A DNA stretch of 5,454 nt from a bacterium (GTDB lineage: Bacteria > UBP15 > UBA6099 > JAJRTR01), in contig JAJRTR010000032.1 in NCBI GenBank assembly GCA_024278215.1, positions 1 through 5,454 of the forward strand, written 5' to 3'. The translations under genes were made by a program, and so were the position numbers. Shown here in pieces: positions 1 through 5,397 of the stretch. The stretch's first letter is position 1. Each line of letters starts with the position of its first letter. The notes under the pieces are model-generated. The model did no database searches. It saw only the letters and a program-made list of their open reading frames with translations, and was not told the DNA's origin.

Positions 1-2
1 AA

Positions 3-23
3 GAAACGGGGGAAACTGCATGA
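3..23 (+). CDS. 3' end of an upstream gene (partial, six residues)
   Basis: The frame starting at base 3 reads E-T-G-E-T-A and then TGA at 21-23. This TGA overlaps the ATG of the response regulator (20-22) in the classic ATGA arrangement of translationally coupled genes. In NtrC-type operons the upstream partner is very often the sensor histidine kinase, but six residues cannot identify a product, so that identity is only an inference from context. The regulator's own frame is also open back to the window edge, so the coupling argument rests on the ATGA overlap alone. Confidence 0.35.
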   Translation, partial: ETGETA

Positions 24-1387
24 AAGCCAGAATACTTGTGGTGGACGACGAAAAGGAAATGTGCTGGGCCATCAGGAAAAACCTAGAGCGTGTCGGCTAC
101 GAAGTCCGCGAAGCAAACTCTGGGACAGCGGCACTGGAACAAATTGCACGGGAAACATTCCACATGGTCATCCTCGATTACAGGATGCCCGGCATCGACG
201 GTCTCGATACGCTGACCGGAATAAAACAGATGGGCAGCGATGCCCCACATGTTATTTTCATGACGGCCTACGGCGACGACGAACTCGCCATGCAAAGCCT
301 CGAAATGGGGGCCGACGACTTCCTCCATAAACCCTTCGATATGAAAAATCTCCTGTTCCGTGTCAGGAAACTACTCAAACTTCACATACTCACTACCGAA
401 ATAGAAACTATCCGAAATAACCTTCGCGCCTCGAAGGAAAGCATCCTCGCCGGCTGTGACGAAATGAAAAGTATCGTCTCCACCCTGGACAAAATCGCCG
501 CCTCGGACGGCCCCGTTCTGATTCAGGGCGAAACCGGCACCGGGAAAGAAATCATCGCCCGTGCTATCTACAACAGCCCTGACAATCCGCGAAAAAACTT
601 CGCCTTCATCATCGTCAACAGTGCCGCTCTGCCCGATACACTCATGGAAAGCGAACTGTTCGGCCACGCAAAAGGTGCTTTTACAGGTGCCATGTCCGCC
701 AAACGCGGTCTCTTCGATGCCGCCGACGGCGGAACACTATTCCTCGATGAAATCAGCAGCGCTACAATGGCGCTGCAATCAAAACTGCTTCGCGTGCTCG
801 ACTCCGGCGAGTTCATGCGCGTCGGCGACACCCGCGCCCGAAAAGTAGATGTTCGCATCATTACCGCAACCAACAAAGACCTTCGCCGTGAAGTGGCCGG
901 GGGCAACTTCCGCGAAGACCTGTTTCACAGGCTGAACGTCCTGAAAATAGCACTTCCACCACTTCACAAACGCGGCGACGACGCCAAACTGTTTATCGAC
1001 TATTTTCTTGCCTACTTCAACAAGAAAACCGGTAAAAATGTCGTTATCGAACAAAACGCAATCGAAAGACTCTGTGCCTACAACTGGCCGGGGAATGTGC
1101 GGGAACTCAAACACTGCATCGAACGCATGGTGCTGCTTGCCGACGGCGATAGAATCGCCATGCGCGATCTGCCCGAAAGAATGAAAGAAGAATCAGTAGC
1201 CGTCAGCGGCGGCAGTTTCACCGAGCAGAAAAATCGCGCAATCGCAACATTTGAAAGAAACTACTTTAAAACCATCATCAAAGATGCCGGGGGCAACGTC
1301 TCGAAAGCCGCCCGCAACGCCGATATGAACCGCGCCTACCTCATCAAAAAACTCAAGGAGTACAACTTCGACCCCAAAGAGATGTAA
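20..1387 (+). CDS. NtrC-family sigma-54-dependent response regulator
   Basis: Complete 455-residue cytoplasmic transcriptional activator of a two-component system. The receiver domain covers about residues 3-119, with acidic pocket D9/D10, phospho-acceptor D53 (LDYRMPG), T82 and K104 (KPF). The central AAA+ domain covers about 143-370, with Walker A GETGTGKE (170-177), an intact sigma-54-contacting GAFTGA loop (219-224), Walker B GGTLFLDEI (237-245), the conserved arginines R298 and R304 in the FREDLFHRL segment, and WPGNVREL (356-363). A Fis-type helix-turn-helix lies at about 411-448 (GGNVSKAA...NRAYLIKKLKEY). All key residues are present, so it should be a phosphorylation-controlled ATPase that remodels sigma-54 RNA polymerase at promoters with upstream activator sites. 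The start is supported by a G-rich ribosome-binding stretch (GGGGGAA, 8-14) and by the receiver beginning at residue 3. ATGA overlap with the preceding frame suggests an operon with a sensor kinase. The target genes cannot be told from the sequence. Confidence 0.96.
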   Translation: MKARILVVDDEKEMCWAIRKNLERVGYEVREANSGTAALEQIARETFHMVILDYRMPGIDGLDTLTGIKQMGSDAPHVIFMTAYGDDELAMQSLEMGADDFLHKPFDMKNLLFRVRKLLKLHILTTEIETIRNNLRASKESILAGCDEMKSIVSTLDKIAASDGPVLIQGETGTGKEIIARAIYNSPDNPRKNFAFIIVNSAALPDTLMESELFGHAKGAFTGAMSAKRGLFDAADGGTLFLDEISSATMALQSKLLRVLDSGEFMRVGDTRARKVDVRIITATNKDLRREVAGGNFREDLFHRLNVLKIALPPLHKRGDDAKLFIDYFLAYFNKKTGKNVVIEQNAIERLCAYNWPGNVRELKHCIERMVLLADGDRIAMRDLPERMKEESVAVSGGSFTEQKNRAIATFERNYFKTIIKDAGGNVSKAARNADMNRAYLIKKLKEYNFDPKEM

Positions 1388-1479
1388 GATGGTGCAATCC
1401 ACAAAAGCTGGCAAATATTGTCAGGTGCTATACCGTCTGTGAAAGCGAGTATTCCCTTTTTGTCAAATAAGAATACACC

Positions 1480-1500
1480 GGATTTCTCACAAAGAAATCC
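1480..1500. repeat. Perfect 8-bp hairpin (possible 3' end of the regulator transcript)
   Basis: GGATTTCT (1480-1487) and AGAAATCC (1493-1500) are exact reverse complements separated by the 5-nt loop CACAA. It lies about 90 nt after the regulator stop codon. No T-run follows on either strand, so it does not meet the usual form of an intrinsic terminator. It could be a processing or 3'-protecting hairpin, or simply chance in AT-rich DNA. Confidence 0.45.
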
Positions 1501-1532
1501 TGAAAACCGTGAGCCCCCCATTCTACTGCGTT

Positions 1533-1546
1533 GCGGTTTTAACCGC
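1533..1546. repeat. Short GC hairpin GCGGT-TTTA-ACCGC
   Basis: GCGGT (1533-1537) and ACCGC (1542-1546) pair around the tetraloop TTTA. The stem is only 5 bp and has no T-tract, so a terminator role is unlikely. It is recorded because it is the second inverted repeat within about 70 nt of the same spacer. Confidence 0.3.
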
Positions 1547-1637
1547 CCTGGAGTACGACAGCTTTTTGGGATTGCCCCTAAAGCAGGGTTTGAAAATATT
1601 ATCGGGTGAAGTGGAAGTTTTATATAAAAACGCCCAT

Positions 1638-1686
1638 TATAAAGAGTCGAAATGTTGAAAGAAAGATATAAAGAGCGAAATGTTGA
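1638..1686 (+). repeat. Imperfect tandem direct repeat, two copies of 21 and 20 nt
   Basis: Copy 1 (1638-1658) and copy 2 (1667-1686) both read TATAAAGAG, then (T)CGAAATGTTGA. They are identical except for one extra T (1647) in copy 1. They are separated by AAGAAAGA, giving a period of 29 nt at the left ends and 28 nt at the right ends. They lie about 100-150 nt upstream of the STAS gene, where paired activator or repressor sites would be plausible. A local duplication without function is the alternative. Confidence 0.7.
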
Positions 1687-1723
1687 GGATATGCCGAATG
1701 TGATGTGGACAGGATTTGAATGA

Positions 1724-1752
1724 TTGTGAAAAAAGGGGTTTTATGCTACAGT
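1724..1752 (+). promoter_or_regulatory. Weak sigma-70-like promoter candidate before the STAS gene
   Basis: TTGTGA (1724-1729) and TACAGT (1747-1752) are separated by 17 nt, and each matches the -35 or -10 consensus at four of six positions. An alternative -10, TATGCT (1742-1747), has a better look but would need a 20-nt spacer from TTGAAT (1716-1721). Transcription would begin around 1758-1762, giving a leader of about 25-30 nt before the STAS gene. The match is weak and rests on position as much as on sequence. Confidence 0.3.
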
Positions 1753-1787
1753 ATTAGGCAAATTCATTAACATACAGGATGCTGAGA

Positions 1788-2120
1788 ATGAGCTTTGAAC
1801 TAACGAGTGAGCAGAAAGAAAACAAGTTGCTGATAAAGCTTCACGGACGAATCGGCGGAGAAGCTTCAATCACGATGTATCAGGACATAAAGGCTCTCAC
1901 AGAGAGTTACAAGAGACTCGATTTCGTGCTTGATTTCAAAGATGTGGATTTCATAGACAGTTCAGGACTGGGTTCGCTTGTTGCGATCAACTCGACACTG
2001 CTCAAACACGGGCGGGAACTGTACCTTGCTTCCATCCAGAACAACCTGAAGGGGCTTCTGAAGATAACAAATCTCGACAAGATATTAAAAATGGTAGATA
2101 CGGCGGAAGATGCTTTTTGA
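1788..2120 (+). CDS. STAS-domain protein, anti-sigma-factor-antagonist type (SpoIIAA/RsbV-like)
   Basis: A 110-residue single-domain cytoplasmic protein spanning one STAS fold, the usual length for anti-sigma factor antagonists. The hallmark is FIDSSGLGSL. The first serine of DSSG corresponds to the serine phosphorylated by anti-sigma kinases in SpoIIAA, and falls at residue 58 with the start chosen here. The start at 1788 is preferred because AGGA (1776-1779) sits 8 nt before it. The upstream in-frame ATG at 1779 (three residues longer) has no room for a ribosome-binding site. In the family, the unphosphorylated protein binds an anti-sigma factor or other HATPase partner and releases the sigma factor. 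No such kinase, phosphatase or sigma factor is in the window. Its last 11 nt overlap the start of the downstream exported FecR-like gene, indicating a shared transcript and probably a shared function. It could instead act in a non-sigma signalling complex, as many single STAS proteins do. Confidence 0.92.
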   Translation: MSFELTSEQKENKLLIKLHGRIGGEASITMYQDIKALTESYKRLDFVLDFKDVDFIDSSGLGSLVAINSTLLKHGRELYLASIQNNLKGLLKITNLDKILKMVDTAEDAF

Positions 2121-3333
2121 CACAAAAAAATCAACGTTGTTATTGACATTCCTGGTAATTATCGCAGTATTCGTTTTTTATTTTAAGGCGTATGCGGCGA
2201 TAGCGAAAGTGTCGTCGATAGAGGGTATGGCAATATATAAGGAAGGCGACGAGGGCTGGAAACCGCTCAAACCTGGCATGGAAATATCCGGCGGCATTTC
2301 CATAAGGGTACAGGAAAAATCAAGGATAGAAGCCGCGTTCGACGGGCGCGGCAGCTGGGCGGCGATGGGACCGGCACAGATAGAAACAGGGAAAGGCGAA
2401 AAACATAAACAGGGTTTTGACTTTAAACTCGAAAGAGGACACATAGCAGTACTATACCAGCCGGAAGACCCTGAAGAAAAACTTGTTATAGAAACGATAC
2501 ATGGAAAAATGACAGCCGGAGCCGGTGTGTTCAGCGTAATCAGCGACGGCGAGGGAAAGACGGAGGTCGCTTCGGGTAAAGGAACAATTTGCTTCCATCA
2601 CGGAAAAACATTATGTGCCGACGAGGGTCAGATGTTGATATTAAAAAAAACACCGGACGGCCCCGAGAGCGACTTGCGAAAAGTTCCACCCGACATAAAC
2701 CGTTTATGGGTCAAACTGAAATGGCCGATCGCACCGAAAAAACCGGCGCTTACAATATTGCGCCCACAGGACGGCATGTTCTTCAGCGAACCTAATATTT
2801 ATGTAACAGGCACCACTACACCGGGGGCTACAGTAATGGTGAACAAAACGGAGGTGCCGGTTAACAGGAACGGTTCATTCTCCGGCACTGTATCTCTATA
2901 TGAAGGTGAGAACACACTCGATATCCAGGCTATCAGCCCATCGGGAGGCACTGAAAATATTACGGTTACTGTCCATCTGGATAATACACCGCCGATGCTT
3001 ACAATCAGCCAGCCTATCGACGGTTTCGATCCGACTACAATCGGAACATGTGATCAGCGGATTTGTTACATTCAGGTTTTCGGACTCACCGAACCCGGTG
3101 TGTCTCTTCTTATAAACGGCGTTAACGCCAGCAGGTATATAGAAGACGACGGGAGTTTCCTGATACAGGATTATCCAATAAGCCTCGATGAAAGAACACT
3201 CACCATAGAAGTCGAAGATATGCTGCGCCAGAGAACTATCGAAATCCTCCACATGGTCCAGCCGATGGATACGGACGGCGACGGTCAGCCTGATGTTTCT
3301 GATGCCTGCCCCACGGACCCGACGTGCCAGTAG
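2110..3333 (+). CDS. Exported FecR-domain protein with two Ig-like domains and a C-terminal TSP3-like Asp repeat
   Basis: A 407-residue envelope protein. Residues 1-30 form a signal peptide or anchor: K6 K7, then a hydrophobic stretch at about 9-25 and an A-Y-A site at 27-29. Mature residues about 33-190 resemble a FecR domain: VSSIEG...GWKPLKPG (49-56), then an 'xISGGISIRV' turn and a GPAQIET segment. Two Ig-like/glucodextranase-B-like beta domains follow at about 212-295 (LTILRPQDG...VTGTTTPGATVMVN...GSFSGTVSL.EGENTLDIQA) and about 296-385 (LTISQPIDG...VFGLTEPGVSLLING...DDGSFLIQDYPISLDE). The tail starting at 387 reads DTDGDGQPD and ends with two cysteines (400 and 406), like one calcium-binding thrombospondin type 3 repeat. 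FecR domains outside iron-sensing systems are common in secreted or periplasmic proteins, so a role in siderophore signalling is not implied. The gene begins inside the STAS gene (11-nt overlap) with only a weak GGCGGA ribosome-binding site, which suggests translational coupling. Its biochemical function is unknown. Confidence 0.9.
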   Translation: MLFDTKKSTLLLTFLVIIAVFVFYFKAYAAIAKVSSIEGMAIYKEGDEGWKPLKPGMEISGGISIRVQEKSRIEAAFDGRGSWAAMGPAQIETGKGEKHKQGFDFKLERGHIAVLYQPEDPEEKLVIETIHGKMTAGAGVFSVISDGEGKTEVASGKGTICFHHGKTLCADEGQMLILKKTPDGPESDLRKVPPDINRLWVKLKWPIAPKKPALTILRPQDGMFFSEPNIYVTGTTTPGATVMVNKTEVPVNRNGSFSGTVSLYEGENTLDIQAISPSGGTENITVTVHLDNTPPMLTISQPIDGFDPTTIGTCDQRICYIQVFGLTEPGVSLLINGVNASRYIEDDGSFLIQDYPISLDERTLTIEVEDMLRQRTIEILHMVQPMDTDGDGQPDVSDACPTDPTCQ

Positions 3334-3377
3334 TCTACTAATCCAATTGCAATAATACGAATCCCGATTACGATTTA

Positions 3378-4793
3378 CTATGCAGGTTTGTCGAACAGGG
3401 CGACACATTCAATGTGTGCCGTATGGGGGAACATGTCGACAGGCCGGACCCTGACGAGTTCGTATCCGGCGGCTATGAATTCCGCGGCATCGCGAGCCAG
3501 GGTCGACGGATTGCATGAGACATATACTATCCTGCGCGCAGACACTTCGATTATCGCTTTTACCGCTTTTTTGTGTATTCCGACACGTGGCGGATCGGCG
3601 ATAATCAGGTCGGGTTTCGTCTTCTCGCACAGTCCCGGCATGACGTTCTCGACTTCGCCTGCGATGAGTTCCACATTGTCTATGCCGTTCGCGCGGAGAT
3701 TATATTCCCCGTCTTCGACCGCTTCGGCAACACTCTCTATCCCGACGACTCTGCCTGCTCTGCCCGCCGCGAGCATCGCAATAGGCGCCATTCCCGTGTA
3801 GAGATCGAAGACCGTTTCGCCGCCTTCCAGCCCGGCGAACTCCAGCATTGTCTCATATAGTTTTTCCGCCTGCGCCGTGTTTGTCTGCATAAACGAAAGA
3901 GGCGAAACTTTTAATTCCAGTCCGAGTATATTTTCCTTTATGTGCGAGTCGCCGAAAAGCAGTCTCGCTTCACCCGCAAGCGCGACACCGCTCAGTAGAG
4001 GGTTGACATACCACATCAGGCTTTTGATGTCCGGTATTTCGCATGTGATGAAGTCGGCGTAAGCTTCGGCGTATTCGGCGAACTCTTCCGTGTGCGTCGA
4101 TATGCACACCATTACACCCGAATCCGCTGTTCTGACGACAAGGTTGCGCAACAGCCCTTCATGTTTTCGTACATTATGCGTTGTAAGATTATGATCATAA
4201 CAGAAACTGCGGGTTGCGTTTCTTATCCTGTCGCAGGTTTCAGTCTGGAGCAGGCATTTTTCAATATTTATTATCCAATCGAAAAAACCGGGCCGGTGCA
4301 GACCGAGTTTCATGTCGCCGTCTTTGAAAACTGAAAAAGTGTATTCCATTTTATTGCGGTATCCCCACGGTGTGTCCATACCGGCAACAGGCTCGACCGG
4401 TGGGGCCGGGACGTTTGCGATCCGCTGGAAGTGGTCGAGCACCTGCTGCTCTTTCGCTTTAAGTTGCAGAGCGTAAGGATAATGTTGCCACTTGCAGCCG
4501 CCGCACAGTCCGAAGTGTTCGCACCGCGGCTCGATCCTGTCGGGCGAAGGAGCGATGACTTCAATTATTCGCGCTTCGAGAAACCCTTTTTTCTTTTTAG
4601 TTATTTTTACGCGGAGCTCATCGCCGGGCAGGCCGCCGGGCACAAAAATCACGAGTCCCGTTTCTGTGCGGCCCACGCCCGCGCCGCCGAACGCGAGGCT
4701 CTCGACATGAACATCCAGCACCTCGCCGCGTTTGGGTTTCAGGCGCTTCGGGACATTCACACAATTATTTTCCCTGTTTGTTTTATCGGGCAT
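3378..4793 (-). CDS. rlmD: 23S rRNA (uracil-5-)-methyltransferase, RumA/RlmD family, with iron-sulfur cluster
   Basis: A 471-residue SAM-dependent enzyme that forms 5-methyluridine in 23S rRNA (U1939-type site in the family). An N-terminal TRAM RNA-binding domain covers about 19-82. The [4Fe-4S] ligands are C91, C97, C100 (CEHFGLCGGCKWQ) and C180. The C-terminal Rossmann methyltransferase has motif I FDLYTGMAP (329-337), ADPPRVG (399-405), the catalytic nucleophile C427 in VSCNPSTLARD, and the general base E462 in HTAHIECVALF. Motif I is unusual: most relatives have a D-x-Y/F-C-G-x-G pattern, but here the Cys and the last Gly are Thr and Ala. The start at 4793 is chosen because the TRAM domain follows it and because AGGA and a stronger GGAGG lie 3 and 12 nt upstream on the minus strand. 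A GTG at 4829 would add 12 residues of unlikely sequence. The gene converges on the FecR-like gene with a 44-nt gap. RlmCD or TrmA-like specificity is possible, but the cluster and TRAM domain favour RlmD. Confidence 0.93.
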   Translation of the reverse strand: MPDKTNRENNCVNVPKRLKPKRGEVLDVHVESLAFGGAGVGRTETGLVIFVPGGLPGDELRVKITKKKKGFLEARIIEVIAPSPDRIEPRCEHFGLCGGCKWQHYPYALQLKAKEQQVLDHFQRIANVPAPPVEPVAGMDTPWGYRNKMEYTFSVFKDGDMKLGLHRPGFFDWIINIEKCLLQTETCDRIRNATRSFCYDHNLTTHNVRKHEGLLRNLVVRTADSGVMVCISTHTEEFAEYAEAYADFITCEIPDIKSLMWYVNPLLSGVALAGEARLLFGDSHIKENILGLELKVSPLSFMQTNTAQAEKLYETMLEFAGLEGGETVFDLYTGMAPIAMLAAGRAGRVVGIESVAEAVEDGEYNLRANGIDNVELIAGEVENVMPGLCEKTKPDLIIADPPRVGIHKKAVKAIIEVSARRIVYVSCNPSTLARDAAEFIAAGYELVRVRPVDMFPHTAHIECVALFDKPA

Positions 4794-4849
4794 TTGTCCT
4801 GTATACCTCCAACTCCAGTAACGGACCACTCCGCATGAAGTCCATAGTG

Positions 4850-5002
4850 TATTTCACCCGCATTTGTGAAATATGCGGGTGAAAATAAAAATGGGTCCCG
4901 CTCCCTGTCCGGGATGACAACAACGGTACAATATAAACTATTAAAACGCAAATCAGACATACCTGCAAAATCTGGAATCCATTCAACCACATATTTCACC
5001 AA
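4850..5002. repeat. Palindrome-rich dispersed repeat element (REP/MITE-like) upstream of the methyltransferase
   Basis: This noncoding block contains nested inverted repeats: a 12-bp perfect hairpin (4852-4884), TCCCG/CGGGA (4896-4900 with 4910-4914), and near-matching inverted ends, TTGTGAAATATG (4864-4875) against CATATTTCACCAA (4990-5002), which differ by one inserted base. Its minus strand translates to WIPDFAGMSD and VVIPDRERDP. These are close to the spurious 'WIPAFAGMT/VIPAKAGIQ' peptides long known from abundant palindromic repeats of the 'GTCATTCCCGC...GGAATCCA' type in proteobacterial genomes, so the frames crossing it are not genes. The repeat is inferred from this resemblance and the symmetry; the copy number cannot be seen from one window. 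It lies 57 nt upstream of the methyltransferase start. Confidence 0.65.
4852..4884. repeat. Perfect 12-bp inverted repeat hairpin
   Basis: TTTCACCCGCAT (4852-4863) and ATGCGGGTGAAA (4873-4884) are exact reverse complements around a 9-nt AT-rich loop. The right arm is followed by AATAAAAATGGG on the plus strand and the other side lacks a T-run, so it is not a standard intrinsic terminator in either direction. If the methyltransferase transcript starts upstream of it, this hairpin would lie in the 5' leader, with its near edge 58 nt from the start codon. Confidence 0.75.
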
Positions 5003-5088
5003 TGGGGGATAAAACAGCTAACTTTGAGGGGCTGGAAAGCAACAATCGGGGATATGCGCATTACTCGACATGCCGATGGCCTGCGCGT
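5003..5088. other. Short unassigned spacer after the repeat
   Basis: About 85 nt between the repeat element and the stop codon of the minus-strand Ig-like fragment. I see no gene, no strong hairpin with a T-tract and no clear promoter. The only symmetry noted is the 8-bp palindrome ATGCGCAT near 5055. Confidence 0.4.
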
Positions 5089-5382
5089 CTATTCGACAGT
5101 AAATTCGAGAGTCTTGCCCGCAAGCGCTTCGAGCTCGTTCTGGTACACATAATCAGAGTTGCCGGCGAAATCTGTTACAGTCATGGAATTAAGATACCAG
5201 GTGCCTGCCGCTGTTTTCGTACCGAAGGGAATAGAGAAAGTCGCATTCCACACGCCGTCGCCGAAATAATCGAAGTTGGTTATGTATGCTGAAATGCTGC
5301 TGACAAGATCCGAACTGCAATTTGAACAGTTGATAAAGAAATATAAATTTTTCGCGCTTCCGGGTTTTGAGTGGGTAGCCAC
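5089..5382 (-). CDS. C-terminal fragment of an Ig-like-domain surface protein (partial or interrupted)
   Basis: This 97-residue minus-strand frame ends at a TAG (5089-5091) and reads like the last domain of a bacterial Ig-like-repeat protein. It has aromatic/beta-rich sequence, then GDGVWNATFSIPFGTKTAAGTW (41-62) and LNSMTVTDFAGNSD (64-77), then a final strand TLEFTVE. The 'GTW.L..vtvtD.AGNs' pattern is typical of the C-terminal Ig-like domains of secreted proteins. No signal peptide is visible. The GTG at 5382 is only the first available start and has no ribosome-binding site, so it is probably not a true start. The same frame is open back to a TAG at 5431-5433, so the gene is either truncated, frameshifted near 5385-5430, or interrupted by an insertion. 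The remaining N-terminal part, if it exists, lies beyond the window. Function unknown; a role at the cell surface is likely only from domain type. Confidence 0.55.
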   Translation of the reverse strand: MATHSKPGSAKNLYFFINCSNCSSDLVSSISAYITNFDYFGDGVWNATFSIPFGTKTAAGTWYLNSMTVTDFAGNSDYVYQNELEALAGKTLEFTVE

Positions 5383-5397
5383 AAGATGTTGTGGTGC
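5379..5397 (+). repeat. Small hairpin CCACAA-GATG-TTGTGG next to the fragment's open end
   Basis: CCACAA and TTGTGG are exact reverse complements around the 4-nt loop GATG, starting at about 5379. The stretch continues GTGCAAGTCC. This is precisely where the Ig-like coding frame loses its family likeness, so a structured RNA or insertion boundary is conceivable. The stem is only 6 bp, and chance is a fair alternative. Confidence 0.35.

Larger units (their letters stand above)
1388..1787. other. Intergenic region of about 400 bp without a convincing gene
   Basis: The stretch between the response regulator stop and the STAS gene start is more AT-rich than the flanking genes, especially after 1600. 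It holds two short hairpins (1480-1500, 1533-1546), an imperfect tandem direct repeat (1638-1686) and a weak promoter-like pair of hexamers just before the STAS gene. Two overlapping plus-strand frames remain open here: TTG 1418 to stop 1609, and GTG 1509 to stop 1658 (49 residues). Neither has a ribosome-binding site or recognisable motif, so I do not call them genes. No GG-N10-GC sigma-54 core was found by eye on the plus strand. Confidence 0.6.

Noticed and set aside
1418-1658. Two overlapping plus-strand open frames (TTG 1418-1609 and GTG 1509-1658) as small genes
   Set aside because: Neither has a ribosome-binding site, an ATG start or a recognisable motif, and they overlap each other in different frames. 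A decayed gene remains possible but unsupported.
1388-1787. A sigma-54 (-24/-12) promoter ahead of the STAS gene that the response regulator could activate
   Set aside because: I checked the GG dinucleotides of the spacer on the plus strand and none has GC at the required 10-nt spacing. TGGCAAATATTGTCA (1409-1423) looks similar but lacks the -12 GC.
1779-1787. The ATG at 1779 as the STAS gene start
   Set aside because: The purine-rich AGGA (1776-1779) overlaps this codon and cannot serve it. The same AGGA is 8 nt before the ATG at 1788, which also places the conserved serine at residue 58.
3334-3377. A bidirectional terminator between the converging FecR-like and methyltransferase genes
   Set aside because: The 44-nt gap shows only very short self-complementary bits (AATC/GATT) and no stem followed by a T-run.
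2896-3408. A 170-residue minus-strand frame opposite the FecR-like gene
   Set aside because: It lies antisense to a gene with clear domains and signal peptide, has no recognisable motif, and overlaps the end of the methyltransferase gene.
4794-4829. The longer methyltransferase start (GTG at 4829)
   Set aside because: It adds 12 residues (MVRYWSWRYTGQ) unlike the family and would translate through the GGAGG that fits as ribosome-binding site for the ATG at 4793.
4757-5002. Minus-strand open frames across the repeat, with WIPDFAGM and VIPDRERDP segments, as a protein
   Set aside because: These peptides are the known spurious translation of palindromic dispersed repeats. The frames also run into the methyltransferase start region.
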